Assembly: GCA_900467685.1 (NCBI GenBank) | Contig: UBQX01000012.1 | Coordinates: 201,028-265,027, forward strand | Direction of reading: 5' to 3' | DNA from: Hyphomicrobiales bacterium | GTDB lineage: Bacteria > Pseudomonadota > Alphaproteobacteria > Rhizobiales > Rhizobiaceae | DNA: 64,000 bases | Part shown: one piece after another, positions 7,423-17,356 of the stretch | Layout of the letters: every line of letters starts with the position of its first letter | How positions within the stretch are numbered: the stretch's first letter is position 1 | Made by a program: the position numbers and the translations under genes | The notes under the pieces: generated by a model | What the model was told of the DNA's origin: nothing | What the model saw: the letters and a program-made list of their open reading frames with translations, nothing else | Database searches by the model: none

Positions 7423-10119
7423 TCAGTCCTTCTTGGTCTTCGGCGCAGCCTTTGCCTTGGCCGGAGCCTTTGCCTTGGCGGGCGCCTTGGCTTTCGCGGG
7501 GGCCTTGGAGGACTTGGCCGCTGCGGGCTTGTCGGCTGCTGCAGACTTGGTGGTCTTTGCAGCCTTGGCCTTCGAACCCTTCGCCTTCGGTGCAGGCGCC
7601 TTGCCGGCCTTCTCCGTAATCAGGGCCAGGGCTTCCTCAACCGTCACCGATTGCGGGTCCTTGCCACGCGGCAGGGTCGCATTGACCTTGCCCCAGTTGA
7701 CGTAAGGCCCGTATCGGCCTTCGCGAACGGTGATCGCGCCGCCGCTCGGATGGTCGCCGAGTTCCTTCAGCGCCGTTGCGCCGGCCCGTGCGGGCTTGCC
7801 GCCGCGTGCCTGCTTCTCGGCAATCAGCGTCACGGCGCGGTTGAGGCCGACCGTGAACACGTCCTCGACCGACTCGAGATTGGCGTAAGCGCCGTCATGC
7901 AGCATGAACGGACCATAACGGCCGATGCTGGCAGAAATCGGTTTGCCGGTTTCAGGATGAATGCCCACTTCGCGCGGCAGAGAAAGCAAGGAGAGTGCCC
8001 GCTCCAGCGTCGTCGTGTCCGGCTTCCAGCCCTTGGGCAAGCTCGCGCGCTTGGCATCCTTGCCGTCGCCACGCTGGACATAAGGCCCGAAGCGACCCGA
8101 ACGCAGCGACACTTCCTCGCCCGTGTCCGGATCAGTGCCAAGCACGGTCGGGCCGTCGGCCGCTGCACCATCTTCAGCATTCGCATCGGCTGAAAGCTGG
8201 CGCGTATAGTTGCATTCCGGATAGTTCGAGCAGCCGACAAAGGCACCGTACTTGCCAAGCTTCAGCGACAGATTGCCGGTGCCGCAGACCTGGCAGATGC
8301 GCGGATCGGAACCGTCTTCGCGCTTCGGGAAGACGAGCGGCGCCAGCGCCTCGTTCAGCGCATCGAGCACGTTGGTAACGCGCAGTTCCTTTGTGTCCTC
8401 GATCTGCGAGAAGAAGTCGTTCCAGAATTCGCGGAGAACCTTCTTCCAGTCGAGTTCGCCAGCCGAAATCTTGTCGAGCTTCTCTTCGAGATCGGCGGTG
8501 AAATCATATTCCACATACTTGGCGAAGAAGTTCTCGAGGAATGCAGTTACCAGACGCCCCTTGGCGTCCGGGATCAGCTTGCGCTTGTCGATGGTCACAT
8601 ATTCACGGTCGCGCAGCGTAGCAATCGTCGCGGCATAGGTCGACGGACGGCCGATGCCGAGCTCTTCCATCTTCTTGATCAGCGAGGCTTCCGAATAGCG
8701 CGGCGGCGGCTCGGTGAAGTGCTGCGAGGCATTCACCTTCTGCTTGTCGAGCTTTTCACGTGCGTTGATCTCCGGCAGGCGGCCATCGTCTTCACCGTCT
8801 TCCGAAGGCTCGTTCTCTTCGCGCTGGTCTGTGTAGGCAGCAATGAAGCCGTCGAAGCGGATCACCGAGCCGACAGCACGCAGGCCCGCCTTCTTGCCGC
8901 CATTGTCGGCGAGGATTTCAACCGTGGTGCGCTCGATTTCGGCACCTGCCATCTGGCTCGCGATACCGCGCTTCCAAATCAGTTCGTAAAGGCGCAGCTG
9001 GTCGCTGTCGAGGAAGCGGCGCACCTTGTCGGGCGAGCGCGAGAAGTCGGTCGGGCGGATGGCTTCGTGCGCTTCCTGGGCGTTTTTCGCCTTGGTGGAA
9101 TAGAAGCGCGGCTTTTCAGGGCAGTAGCGCGCGCCGAACTGATCGACGATGGCGGCACGGGCCGCGTCGATCGCTTCCGGCGCCATCTGTACGCCGTCGG
9201 TACGCATATAGGTAATGAGACCGACGGTCTCGCCGCCAATGTCCATGCCTTCATAGAGCTTCTGCGCGACCTGCATGGTGCGCGACGCCGAGAAGCCCAG
9301 GCGCGAAGAGGCGGCCTGCTGGAGCGTTGACGTGGTGAAGGGCGGTCCGGGATTGCGCTTGACGGGTTTCGCCTCGACCGACTCGACCGCATAGGCCGCA
9401 CCTTCGAGCAGCGCCTTCAGGTTGTTCGCCTGTTCGCCATTGGCAATCGACTTGCTTTGCAGGCGCTTGCCGTCTGCAGAGACCAGGCGTGCCTCGAACT
9501 CGTCGCCACGCGGCGTCTTCAGGATCGCTGACAGGTTCCAGTATTCTTCCGAAACGAAGCGCTCGATCTCGGACTCGCGGTCGCAGACGAGCCGCAACGC
9601 CACCGACTGCACACGCCCCGCAGAGCGGGCCCCCGGCAGTTTGCGCCACAGAACCGGCGAAAGGTTGAATCCGACGAGATAGTCGAGCGCGCGGCGGGCC
9701 AGATAGGCATCGACAAGCGGGATATCGATGTCACGCGGCTGCGCCATCGCGTCCAGAACGGCCTTCTTGGTGATGGCGTTGAAGACGACGCGCTTCACCG
9801 GCTTCGAACCGAGCACCTTCTTCTTCTTCAGGAGATCGAGAACGTGCCAGGAAATGGCTTCACCTTCGCGATCCGGGTCGGTCGCGAGAATAAGGCCGTC
9901 GGCATCCTTCAGCGCATCGGCGATGTCCTTGACGCGCTTGGCGGAGGCCGCATCGACCTCCCAGGACATTTCGAAATCCTGGTCCGGAAGCACCGAACCG
10001 TCCTTGGCCGGCAGATCGCGCACATGGCCGAACGAGGCGAGAACCTTGTAGCCGGAGCCGAGATACTTGTTGATTGTCTTGGCCTTCGCAGGCGATTCCA
10101 CCACGACTACGTTCATCAT
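7423..10119 (-). CDS. topA: DNA topoisomerase I (type IA)
   Basis: Relaxes negative supercoils by a covalent 5'-phosphotyrosine intermediate. It has 898 residues. The TOPRIM domain is at the N-terminus (VVVESPAKAKTINKYLG, and acidic ATDPDREGEAISW near 80-93). The active-site Tyr is at 304 in LITYMRTDGV. A four-cysteine zinc finger follows the core (CQVCGTGNL ... CSNYPEC). Several further topoisomerase C-terminal repeats each contain a G-R-[YF]-G-P-[FY] motif. The last 60 or so residues are a lysine/alanine/proline tail with repeated APAKAK units, resembling histone H1 tails. A second ATG directly follows the first, so the start could be one codon later. Confidence 0.97.
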   Translation of the reverse strand: MMNVVVVESPAKAKTINKYLGSGYKVLASFGHVRDLPAKDGSVLPDQDFEMSWEVDAASAKRVKDIADALKDADGLILATDPDREGEAISWHVLDLLKKKKVLGSKPVKRVVFNAITKKAVLDAMAQPRDIDIPLVDAYLARRALDYLVGFNLSPVLWRKLPGARSAGRVQSVALRLVCDRESEIERFVSEEYWNLSAILKTPRGDEFEARLVSADGKRLQSKSIANGEQANNLKALLEGAAYAVESVEAKPVKRNPGPPFTTSTLQQAASSRLGFSASRTMQVAQKLYEGMDIGGETVGLITYMRTDGVQMAPEAIDAARAAIVDQFGARYCPEKPRFYSTKAKNAQEAHEAIRPTDFSRSPDKVRRFLDSDQLRLYELIWKRGIASQMAGAEIERTTVEILADNGGKKAGLRAVGSVIRFDGFIAAYTDQREENEPSEDGEDDGRLPEINAREKLDKQKVNASQHFTEPPPRYSEASLIKKMEELGIGRPSTYAATIATLRDREYVTIDKRKLIPDAKGRLVTAFLENFFAKYVEYDFTADLEEKLDKISAGELDWKKVLREFWNDFFSQIEDTKELRVTNVLDALNEALAPLVFPKREDGSDPRICQVCGTGNLSLKLGKYGAFVGCSNYPECNYTRQLSADANAEDGAAADGPTVLGTDPDTGEEVSLRSGRFGPYVQRGDGKDAKRASLPKGWKPDTTTLERALSLLSLPREVGIHPETGKPISASIGRYGPFMLHDGAYANLESVEDVFTVGLNRAVTLIAEKQARGGKPARAGATALKELGDHPSGGAITVREGRYGPYVNWGKVNATLPRGKDPQSVTVEEALALITEKAGKAPAPKAKGSKAKAAKTTKSAAADKPAAAKSSKAPAKAKAPAKAKAPAKAKAAPKTKKD

Positions 10120-10385
10120 ACTATCCAGATCCGCTTGGGCGCTTTCAGCGCGGGAACACGCAAAAACGGTGCGGACGCACTTGAGGTCGCAATTTTACAC
10201 CCCGACATGGACAGGGAAATCGCTGCGGTCAAGGGGGCTTGCCGAATTTTCGCCCCCGCTAAACCGGATACAACCTAAGGAGGTTTATATGGTTGTTGCA
10301 ATTATAGATAAATTCACTATGCTCAGGTTTCACGAGTGATCGTATTAAAGCCAATACATTTTCATGGGAAAAGAGAGCGCGGGAC
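10120..10385. promoter_or_regulatory. Divergent region between topA and the plus-strand small genes
   Basis: 266 bases that must carry the topA promoter on the minus strand and a promoter for the plus-strand small ORFs. I could not place a convincing -35/-10 pair for either. GGGGGC (10233-10238) and GCCCCC (10252-10257) can form a hairpin. The part from 10284 on is distinctly AT-rich and holds the 16-codon ORF described separately. Confidence 0.4.
10289..10339 (+). CDS. 16-residue ORF with perfect Shine-Dalgarno sequence
   Basis: Tiny open frame ATG GTT GTT ... GAG TGA encoding MVVAIIDKFTMLRFHE. It is preceded by CTAAGGAGGT, a near-complete complement of the 16S rRNA 3' end, with 6 bases between AGGAGG and the ATG. 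That is the strongest ribosome binding site I noticed in the window. The ORF is AT-rich compared with neighbouring genes. It sits 46 bases before the next plus-strand small gene (10386). It could be a leader peptide, a functional small protein, or a site that captures ribosomes. I do not recognise the peptide, and its residues show no run of one amino acid typical of attenuation. Confidence 0.5.
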   Translation: MVVAIIDKFTMLRFHE

Positions 10386-10610
10386 ATGAATTCGATCCAT
10401 CGAAACAATGGAGCCGACGCTGGAAAGACCAGGGAAAACATCGCCTATCTGCGGCAGATGCTGGGGGAATTGCGGTTGGTCGCCAAGAGCGAAGGCGCAG
10501 ACCTGCTCTGCTATCTGATCGAAATGGCCTATGTGGAGGCGGGCGACATTCAGTCTGGCCGCAGCCGACTCAGCCCGCAGCCGGAGCGGGCACTCAATAG
10601 TCGAGGCTGA
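10386..10610 (+). CDS. Small conserved-looking protein of unknown function
   Basis: Seventy-four residues, starting [19 protein letters not shown]. The middle ([34 protein letters not shown], read in two parts) looks like an amphipathic helical protein with natural codon use. I believe similar short proteins occur beside topA and dprA in other rhizobia, but this is from memory. The ATG follows GAGAGCGCGGGAC, a weak ribosome binding site. The 3' end overlaps the convergent dprA gene by 17 bases. No function can be assigned. Because the 16-residue ORF just upstream has the far better ribosome binding site, the two may be co-transcribed. Confidence 0.65.
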   Translation: MNSIHRNNGADAGKTRENIAYLRQMLGELRLVAKSEGADLLCYLIEMAYVEAGDIQSGRSRLSPQPERALNSRG

Positions 10611-11733
10611 CGAGGCCACCCCTGTGGCGCACGAGCCGGCCGGCAAGGTCGAGTTCCAGCAGGACGAGATATACTGCCTGCGGTGAGAGGCCGGTATGCC
10701 GGACGATATCATCTATCTCCGCCGGCGTTGGACCGAGCGCGCTGACGATGCGAAAGCGATCATCGTCATCTGGCGGCTCGTAGCTCTCATGCGGTTGTTC
10801 GACATCGGGCTCGCGGGCATCTGCCGCCGAAAAGAGATCCGTCTCGACCAGGGGCCTCAGGGCTTCGATGACGTCTTCCGGCGTCGTGACGATGGTTGCA
10901 CCGTCCTTCAGCAACTGATTGGTGCCGTGGCAACGCGGGTCGAGCGGCGAGCCAGGGACCGCAAAGACCAGACGTCCGAAATCCGCGGCGCGTGTCGCTG
11001 TGATCAGGGAGCCGGATCGCGATGCGGCTTCGATAACCACAGTGCCTAATGAAATTCCCGCAATCAGCCGGTTCCGTCGCGGGAAGTCGCGTGCCCGCGC
11101 CTCCCAACCGAAGGGCATTTCACTGACAGCGAGCCCGCCTCCATTGCAGATTGCATCATAGAGCGGAAGGTTCTCGGGTGGATATGGCTTGTCGATGCCG
11201 CCGGCCAGCGCCGCGATCGTCCCCGTGGAGATGCTGGCGCGATGCGCAGCCGTATCAATGCCGCGCGCCAGGCCGGAAATCACCGTGAAGCCGGCGCGGC
11301 CGGCCTCGGTGGCAATCATCGCGGCGAATTTTGCGCCTGCAACCGAGGCATTGCGCGAGCCGACAATGCCGAGTGCCGGCGCGTGAAAGGTTGAGAGATC
11401 GCCCTTGACGGCGAGAAGCGGTGGTGCGCCGTCGATCTGGCGAAGTGCCGCAGGATAATCCGGCTCGCCGATCCCGACGAATTGCGCTCCATGACGACGC
11501 GCCGCCTCCAGTTCGGCCAGCGCCTCCTGTTCGCTTGCGATGCGGATGGCCCGTGATGAGCCGCCGCGGGCCGAAAGCTCCGGCAGCATGGCAAGTGCCG
11601 TTTCGGCGGTGCCGAAATGATTGATCAGATCACGAAACGTGACGGGACCGACATTGTCGGAGCGGATGAGCCGAAGCCAGGCGATGCGCTGCTTGTCGGT
11701 GAGTCTGATGCCCTTCGCCGCGCGCTCCGCCAT
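10594..11733 (-). CDS. dprA: DNA processing protein DprA
   Basis: Binds incoming single-stranded DNA and loads RecA during natural transformation. It has 379 residues. An N-terminal helical domain (about 10-75) is followed by the Rossmann-like core, with the GSRNAS motif ([18 protein letters not shown]) and [13 protein letters not shown], and by a C-terminal winged-helix domain (about 310-375, [19 protein letters not shown]). I chose the ATG at 11733 ([11 protein letters not shown]). The frame stays open to 12381, but the extra 216 codons run through plsY in another frame and have no DprA similarity. plsY ends 14 bases upstream. comEC at 47.8 kb is its likely partner. Confidence 0.95.
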   Translation of the reverse strand: MAERAAKGIRLTDKQRIAWLRLIRSDNVGPVTFRDLINHFGTAETALAMLPELSARGGSSRAIRIASEQEALAELEAARRHGAQFVGIGEPDYPAALRQIDGAPPLLAVKGDLSTFHAPALGIVGSRNASVAGAKFAAMIATEAGRAGFTVISGLARGIDTAAHRASISTGTIAALAGGIDKPYPPENLPLYDAICNGGGLAVSEMPFGWEARARDFPRRNRLIAGISLGTVVIEAASRSGSLITATRAADFGRLVFAVPGSPLDPRCHGTNQLLKDGATIVTTPEDVIEALRPLVETDLFSAADAREPDVEQPHESYEPPDDDDRFRIVSALGPTPAEIDDIVRHTGLSPQAVYLVLLELDLAGRLVRHRGGLVSLDY

Positions 11734-11747
11734 ATATGGTCCCCGTT

Positions 11748-12347
11748 CTACCCCTTCTGGCCGATCCTGCTTTCGGTGCCGGCCAGAAGTCGCTCGATGT
11801 TCTGCTTGTGCTTGATCCATGTGATCACCGTCATCACTGCAAGTGCAACGGCAACCCTGTGATCCCCCGCGAACCACTCTACAACCGGAACGATGAGAGT
11901 TGCAACCAGGGCGGAAAGAGACGAGTAGCGTGTGATCTTGGCGCAGCCGAGCCAGATCACCGCAAACACCAGAACCATGAGCGGAGCGAGACCGAGCAGT
12001 ACTCCGATATAGGTAGCTACGCCCTTGCCGCCCTTGAACTTCAGCCACACCGGATAAAGGTGACCGATAAACGCGGCGAAACCTGCCGCGATGCCCGCTT
12101 CCAGCGAAAAGACATGCGCGGCGACGACAGCCGCGACCGTCGCCTTCAGCGCGTCGAGCAGGAGTGTGGCCGCTGCCAGCTTCTTGTTGCCGGTGCGCAG
12201 CACATTGGTTGCGCCGATATTGCCCGAACCGATCTTTCGCACGTCGCCGAGCCCGGCTGCGCGGGTCAGGATCAGGCCGAAGGGGATCGAGCCGAGCAGA
12301 TAGCCAAAGACGACGGAAAGCAGGATCGGAGGCGTGAGCATGTACAC
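11748..12347 (-). CDS. plsY: Glycerol-3-phosphate acyltransferase PlsY
   Basis: Inner-membrane enzyme that transfers an acyl group from acyl-phosphate to glycerol-3-phosphate, the first step of phospholipid synthesis. It has 199 residues with five to seven membrane helices. Three conserved loops are visible: GSIPFGLI, then [14 protein letters not shown] (phosphate-binding), and [10 protein letters not shown]. The start is either GTG at 12347 or ATG at 12341, two codons later; neither has a strong ribosome binding site. It is the first gene of a minus-strand run plsY-dprA-topA-rnr. pyrB-pyrC, which I remember preceding plsY in several rhizobia, are not here; glnA lies upstream instead. Confidence 0.95.
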   Translation of the reverse strand: MYMLTPPILLSVVFGYLLGSIPFGLILTRAAGLGDVRKIGSGNIGATNVLRTGNKKLAAATLLLDALKATVAAVVAAHVFSLEAGIAAGFAAFIGHLYPVWLKFKGGKGVATYIGVLLGLAPLMVLVFAVIWLGCAKITRYSSLSALVATLIVPVVEWFAGDHRVAVALAVMTVITWIKHKQNIERLLAGTESRIGQKG

Positions 12348-12435
12348 GGGGCGGCACCACAGGAATTGAAAATATATGCAAAGGTCATAGCGCCATCGCG
12401 CGCGGACTTAAAGCCGGGCAGGGCGCAGCAAGAGA

Positions 12436-12463
12436 AAAAGCGGAGGATTGCTCCCCCGCTTTT
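12436..12463 (-). terminator. Terminator of glnA
   Basis: AAAAGCGGAGG (12436-12446) pairs with CCCCCGCTTTT (12453-12463) with one A-C mismatch. Read on the minus strand it ends in a T-run. It lies 25 bases after the glnA stop and separates glnA from plsY. Confidence 0.75.
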
Positions 12464-12487
12464 CGCAACTCTTCGATGATCGAACGA

Positions 12488-13897
12488 TCAGATCGAATAG
12501 TACATGTCGAATTCGACCGGATGCGGCGTCATTTCGAAACGCATGACTTCGACCATCTTCAATTCGATGAAGGCATCGATCTGGTCATCGTCGAACACGC
12601 CGCCGGCGGTCAGGAACTTGCGATCCTTGTCGAGGCTTTCGAGTGCTTCGCGCAGCGAACCGCAAACCGTCGGGATCTTCTTCAACTCCTTCGGCGGCAG
12701 GTCGTAAAGATCCTTGTCCATGGCCTTGCCGGGATGGATCTTGTTCTTGATGCCGTCGAGGCCGGCCATCAGCATGGCGGCGAAGCCGAGATAGGGGTTC
12801 TGGGCCGGATCGGGGAAGCGAACTTCCACGCGCTTGGCCTTCGGCGAGGAGCCGAACGGAATGCGGCACGATGCAGAGCGGTTGCGGGCCGAGTAGGCAA
12901 GCAGAACCGGCGCTTCATAGCCCGGGACGAGACGCTTGTAGGAGTTCGTCGTCGGGTTGGTGAAGGCGTTGATTGCCTTGGCATGCTTGATGATGCCGCC
13001 GATGTAATAGAGGCAGGACTCGGAGAGGCCGGCATATTCGTCGCCCGCAAACGTCGGCTTGCCGTCCTTCCAGATCGACTGGTGCACGTGCATGCCCGAG
13101 CCGTTGTCGCCGAAAATCGGCTTCGGCATGAAGGTGGCAGTCTTGCCGTAAGCGTTGGCGACCTGATGCACGACGTACTTGTAGATCTGCATCTTGTCGG
13201 CGTTACGCACCAGCGTGTCGAACTTTACCCCGAGCTCGTGCTGGGCCGCAGCCACTTCGTGGTGGTGCTTTTCGACAACCACACCCATTTCTGTGAGGAT
13301 CGTCAGCATTTCCGAGCGCATGTCCTGCAGGCTGTCGACCGGCGGAACCGGGAAATAGCCGCCCTTGACGCGCGGACGGTGGCCAAGGTTGCCGGTCTCG
13401 TAATCGGTATCGTCGTTCGACGGCAGTTCCGAGGAGTCCAGCTTGAAGCCCGTGTTGTACGGGTCTGCCTTGTACTTCACGTCGTCAAAGACGAAGAATT
13501 CCGGTTCCGGGCCAACGAAGATCGTGTCGCCGATGCCGGATGCCTTGAGGTAGGCTTCGGCCTTCTTGGCCGTGCCGCGCGGGTCGCGGTTGTAGGGCTC
13601 GCCGGAGACCGGGTCGAGAATGTCGCAGACGATTGCCATAGTCGACTGTGCGAAGAACGGGTCCATATGGGCCGTTTCCGCGTCGGGCATCAGCACCATG
13701 TCGGACTCGTTGATGGCCTTCCAGCCGCCGATCGAGGAACCGTCGAACATGACGCCGTCGGCAAACATGTCTTCATCGACGCAGGATACGTCCATGGTCA
13801 CATGCTGCAGCTTGCCCTTGGGATCCGTGAAGCGGAGGTCAACGAACTTCACGTCGTTGTCCTTGATCTGCTTCAGAATATCATTCGATTTCGCCAT
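12488..13897 (-). CDS. glnA: Glutamine synthetase type I
   Basis: Makes glutamine from glutamate, ammonia and ATP in the cytoplasm as a dodecamer. It has 469 residues, the usual GSI length. Visible signatures are FDGSSIGGW (residues about 51-59), the ATP-binding [10 protein letters not shown], and [17 protein letters not shown]. The adenylylation Tyr398 lies in LYDLPPKE, so activity should be controlled by GlnE. It is downstream of glnB on the same strand with a 72-base gap, the standard rhizobial arrangement, and is probably expressed both from the glnB promoter and from its own. Confidence 0.98.
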   Translation of the reverse strand: MAKSNDILKQIKDNDVKFVDLRFTDPKGKLQHVTMDVSCVDEDMFADGVMFDGSSIGGWKAINESDMVLMPDAETAHMDPFFAQSTMAIVCDILDPVSGEPYNRDPRGTAKKAEAYLKASGIGDTIFVGPEPEFFVFDDVKYKADPYNTGFKLDSSELPSNDDTDYETGNLGHRPRVKGGYFPVPPVDSLQDMRSEMLTILTEMGVVVEKHHHEVAAAQHELGVKFDTLVRNADKMQIYKYVVHQVANAYGKTATFMPKPIFGDNGSGMHVHQSIWKDGKPTFAGDEYAGLSESCLYYIGGIIKHAKAINAFTNPTTNSYKRLVPGYEAPVLLAYSARNRSASCRIPFGSSPKAKRVEVRFPDPAQNPYLGFAAMLMAGLDGIKNKIHPGKAMDKDLYDLPPKELKKIPTVCGSLREALESLDKDRKFLTAGGVFDDDQIDAFIELKMVEVMRFEMTPHPVEFDMYYSI

Positions 13898-13969
13898 TTG
13901 AGTTTATCCCTTTTTGATGACGACAGGTGTTTCCAGTCCCTAATTCCTCGACCCGTTTCCGGGGCAAGG

Positions 13970-14368
<399 letters not shown>

Positions 14369-14373
14369 TCAAT

Positions 14374-14388
14374 GCAGATATCATGCCA
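14374..14388 (-). promoter_or_regulatory. Candidate sigma-54 (-24/-12) promoter of glnB
   Basis: On the minus strand the sequence is TGGCATGATATCTGC. It keeps the invariant GG and GC with exactly ten bases between them, and matches TGGCAC-N5-TTGC at all but two of the ten defined positions. Transcription would start near 14362, about 54 bases before the glnB ATG. Rhizobial glnB promoters are known to use RpoN and NtrC. I could not identify convincing NtrC sites upstream. Confidence 0.55.
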
Positions 14389-14635
14389 ATTGCCTGAAGT
14401 TGCGGCAAAATTCGGTTGATATCTCACTGCTCACAAAGAGTTTTCACCCAAATCGGCTTAAAAGGCCAGTGGCATTCGGTGAATTCTCAGCGAAAATACG
14501 ACGCATGAGAGTAAGCCTTGGATGTCGGGACCGCACGGATTGAAGACCATCGTCAGAAACATGCGCATATATTCATCAAATGCACAAAAATAGCCCAAAT
14601 GCTGACGGCGGAACCGCCTTCTGGGGGAAACGGAA

Positions 14636-16120
14636 ATGAGGATGTCGCAAGAATTTGAACGAATTCTCATCGGTCCGCGCGAAATGGGCCTGGTCGACGA
14701 AGATGCCGCAGCGTCTGGCATCGACTCGTTCCGTCTCATGCAAAGTGCAGGCGAGGCCGTGGCCGCCGTGGCTCTTGGCTACTATCCGGACGCGCTCCGC
14801 TTTGCTGTTCTGTGCGGTCCCGGCAATAATGGCGGCGATGGTTACGTCGCCGCAGATGCACTTGCGCGTGCTGGCGCCAATGTTAGCGTCTATGCACTGG
14901 GAGCCGAAAGCCTGAAAGGCGATGCCGCGATTGCGCGGACTGGACTTGCGGGCGAGGTTCAGCCGCTCGCTGGGTATGCGGCAAGACCCGGCGACGTGAT
15001 CGTCGATGCGATCTTCGGCGCAGGTCTCAGCCGGGACGTTCCCGATGATGTCGCCAGAATCATCGCCGACTGCGGCAAGCTCAGCCTTCCTGTTGTCGCC
15101 GCGGATGTTCCGTCAGGCCTGGACGGGGAAACGGGCGAAATCCGTGGCGCCGCCTTTGCCGCAAGCCACACCGTCACGTTCATGGCCAGAAAGCCGGGGC
15201 ATCTTCTCTTGCCGGGCCGGGAACTCTGCGGCACGCTCCATGTCTTCGATATCGGGATCCCGAAACGCCTGGTCACGGCGCGCGCGGGCAAGCTCTGGGA
15301 AAACGATCCCGGCCTGTTTTCTGCCGCGCTCGTCGGTCCGACTGCGCAGAGCCACAAATATGCGCGCGGCCATGTCGCCGTCTTTTCCGGCGGGCCGACG
15401 AGCTCGGGCGCCGCACGTCTTTCCGCCACCGCAGCGCTGAAGGCGGGTGCCGGTGCGGTCACGCTGGTCTCGCCACCCGAAGCGCTGGCGGTCAATGCGG
15501 CGCATCTGAATGCGGTCATGCTCCGCGAGGCCGATAGCCGTGCCATCCGCGCCATGCTGAGCGACCATCGTGTGAGCGCATTCGTGGTCGGTCCCGGCTA
15601 TGGCGTCAGCGCGAACTTGCGCGAACTCGCGCTCTCGCTTCTCACCAAACCCACCGTGCTCGACGCCGATGCCCTGACGGCTTTTGCGAGTGAACCGAAA
15701 TCCCTGTTCGAGGCCATCCGCGCGGAAGGTGCGACAGTCGTCATGACGCCGCATGAAGGCGAATTCGGCAGACTTTTCCCGGACATTGCAGGCGCCGACG
15801 GCTCTAAGGTCGAGCGCGCGCGCAAGGCGGCCGGCCGCTCGGGCGCGGTGATCGTCTACAAAGGTTCGGATACGGTCATCGCGGCGCCCGATGGCCGCGC
15901 CGCGATCAACACCAATGCGCCAGCCGACCTGGCGACGGCGGGTTCCGGTGATGTCTTGGCGGGGATCACGGCCGCCATGCTCGCGCATGCCGCGCCGGCC
16001 TTCGAAGCGGCTTGCGCCGCCGTGTGGATTCACGGACAGGCGGGGCAGGTCGCGGGCAGGGGGCTGACGGCCGAGACGCTGGTCGACGTCATCCCGCAGG
16101 CCGTTCCCGAATTGGCATAA
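14636..16120 (+). CDS. nnr: Bifunctional NAD(P)HX epimerase / dehydratase
   Basis: Repairs hydrated NADH and NADPH. The N-terminal YjeF domain (about 10-215) interconverts the R and S epimers, and the C-terminal YjeF/ribokinase-like domain (about 225-490) dehydrates the S form using ADP. It has 494 residues, the usual size of the fused protein. Visible motifs are VLCGPGNNGGDGYVAA in the epimerase part and NTNAPADLATAGSGDVLAG in the kinase-like part. A second ATG lies two codons into the frame. Upstream GGGGGAAACGGA is a usable ribosome binding site. It is convergent with moeA, with a 12-base gap. Confidence 0.95.
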   Translation: MRMSQEFERILIGPREMGLVDEDAAASGIDSFRLMQSAGEAVAAVALGYYPDALRFAVLCGPGNNGGDGYVAADALARAGANVSVYALGAESLKGDAAIARTGLAGEVQPLAGYAARPGDVIVDAIFGAGLSRDVPDDVARIIADCGKLSLPVVAADVPSGLDGETGEIRGAAFAASHTVTFMARKPGHLLLPGRELCGTLHVFDIGIPKRLVTARAGKLWENDPGLFSAALVGPTAQSHKYARGHVAVFSGGPTSSGAARLSATAALKAGAGAVTLVSPPEALAVNAAHLNAVMLREADSRAIRAMLSDHRVSAFVVGPGYGVSANLRELALSLLTKPTVLDADALTAFASEPKSLFEAIRAEGATVVMTPHEGEFGRLFPDIAGADGSKVERARKAAGRSGAVIVYKGSDTVIAAPDGRAAINTNAPADLATAGSGDVLAGITAAMLAHAAPAFEAACAAVWIHGQAGQVAGRGLTAETLVDVIPQAVPELA

Positions 16121-16132
16121 GGGGACTGTGCG

Positions 16133-17356
16133 TTAGGGCGTTTCCGGTTCGCGCAAGATGATTGCGCTTGCCGTTCCGCCAGCGGCAAGGGACGGCGCAA
16201 AAGGCTCGCGGATGACGAGGCAGCCGGCCTGCGCCAGCACGTTCATCATCGAGGAATCCTGCTTGTCGAACGGTTCGGCGATCAGGCGGCCCAGATCGTC
16301 GCGCGTAAGCTTCGCGCGCAGATGGTCCCGGCGCTTGTCGTTTTCGCCGAGCGCCCGCGAGACGATGACTTCTGCTTCGCGCTTGGGTGCCGCCAGGCCA
16401 GCAAGCTTCGCCAGCACCGGCTCGAGAAAGAGAAGGCTGCAGACGAGGCTCGAAACGGGATTGCCGGGCAGGCCGATGACGATCATGTCGCCGAGCGAGC
16501 CAACCATCAGCGGTTTGCCCGGCCGCATGGCGATCTGCCAGAAGTCGAGCTGCATGCCCGCATCCTTCAGCGCCTTCTGCACCAGGTCGTGATCGCCAAC
16601 CGAAGCGCCGCCCAGCGTCACCAGAACATCGAGCTTCGCAGCACGGGCACTGGCGATTCTGGCAGCAAGATCCTCCATCGTGTCGCGCGCGATGCCGAGA
16701 TCGGTCACGTCTGCTCCACAGTCGCGGGAAAGGGCAGCGACCGCAAAGGTGTTCGAGGCGATGATCTGGCTTGCGGCGCGAGGTTCGCCTGGGCGCACCA
16801 GTTCGTCGCCGGTTGCCAGCAATCCGACGCGAGTGCGTCGGCGCACGGAGAGGGTCACGTGATCCATTGCGGCCGCAACCATCAGGCGAGGCGGCGTCAT
16901 CACCGCCCCGGCTTTCAGGATCGTCTCGCCCTCGCGGAAGTCCTGACCCTGCGGGCGGATATGCCGGCGCGGTTCGGGGAAGAAGTTCATCCCGATCGTG
17001 CCATCGTCATGACGGATTGCATCCTCCTGAAGCAGCACCGCATCTGCGCCTGTCGGCACAGGTGCGCCCGTGAAGATGCGAACCGTCTCGCCCGAACCGA
17101 CAGAGCCTTCGAAGGCATGACCTGCTGCTGATTCTCCGATGAGCTTGAGCCGGGCATCTGCACGCGCGTCAGCCGTTCGGATGGCATAGCCATCCATGGC
17201 GGATGAATCGAAGGGCGGCTGCGTCAGCTTTGCAGCGAGATCCGAGGCGAGAACGCGGCTGGCACAGGCATCAAGCGGCAGGGTTTCATTCTCGGCAATA
17301 GGCTTGGCGAGCGCCAGAAGCCGGGCCAGCGCTGCATCAACCGGCAACAATGTCAT
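16133..17356 (-). CDS. moeA: Molybdopterin molybdotransferase MoeA
   Basis: Inserts molybdate into adenylylated molybdopterin to give molybdenum cofactor. About 407 residues from my chosen start. Domain signatures are [25 protein letters not shown], and [18 protein letters not shown]. The GLPGNPVSS motif is typical of MoeA and MogA folds. I prefer ATG 17356 ([14 protein letters not shown]), which aligns with family members, over the ATG at 17380; either overlaps the end of moaC (20 bases for the chosen start). Together with moaC it forms a small molybdenum-cofactor module inside a tryptophan operon. Confidence 0.95.
   Translation of the reverse strand: MTLLPVDAALARLLALAKPIAENETLPLDACASRVLASDLAAKLTQPPFDSSAMDGYAIRTADARADARLKLIGESAAGHAFEGSVGSGETVRIFTGAPVPTGADAVLLQEDAIRHDDGTIGMNFFPEPRRHIRPQGQDFREGETILKAGAVMTPPRLMVAAAMDHVTLSVRRRTRVGLLATGDELVRPGEPRAASQIIASNTFAVAALSRDCGADVTDLGIARDTMEDLAARIASARAAKLDVLVTLGGASVGDHDLVQKALKDAGMQLDFWQIAMRPGKPLMVGSLGDMIVIGLPGNPVSSLVCSLLFLEPVLAKLAGLAAPKREAEVIVSRALGENDKRRDHLRAKLTRDDLGRLIAEPFDKQDSSMMNVLAQAGCLVIREPFAPSLAAGGTASAIILREPETP

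Noticed and set aside
10120-10260. A sigma-70 promoter for topA using the TTGACC near 10225
   Set aside because: No -10 element occurs at 16-18 bases; the nearest TGTAAAAT is about 27 bases away.
11734-12381. A 216-codon N-terminal extension of DprA
   Set aside because: It is translated from plsY sequence in another frame, is Arg-rich and has no DprA similarity. The ATG at 11733 fits the family.
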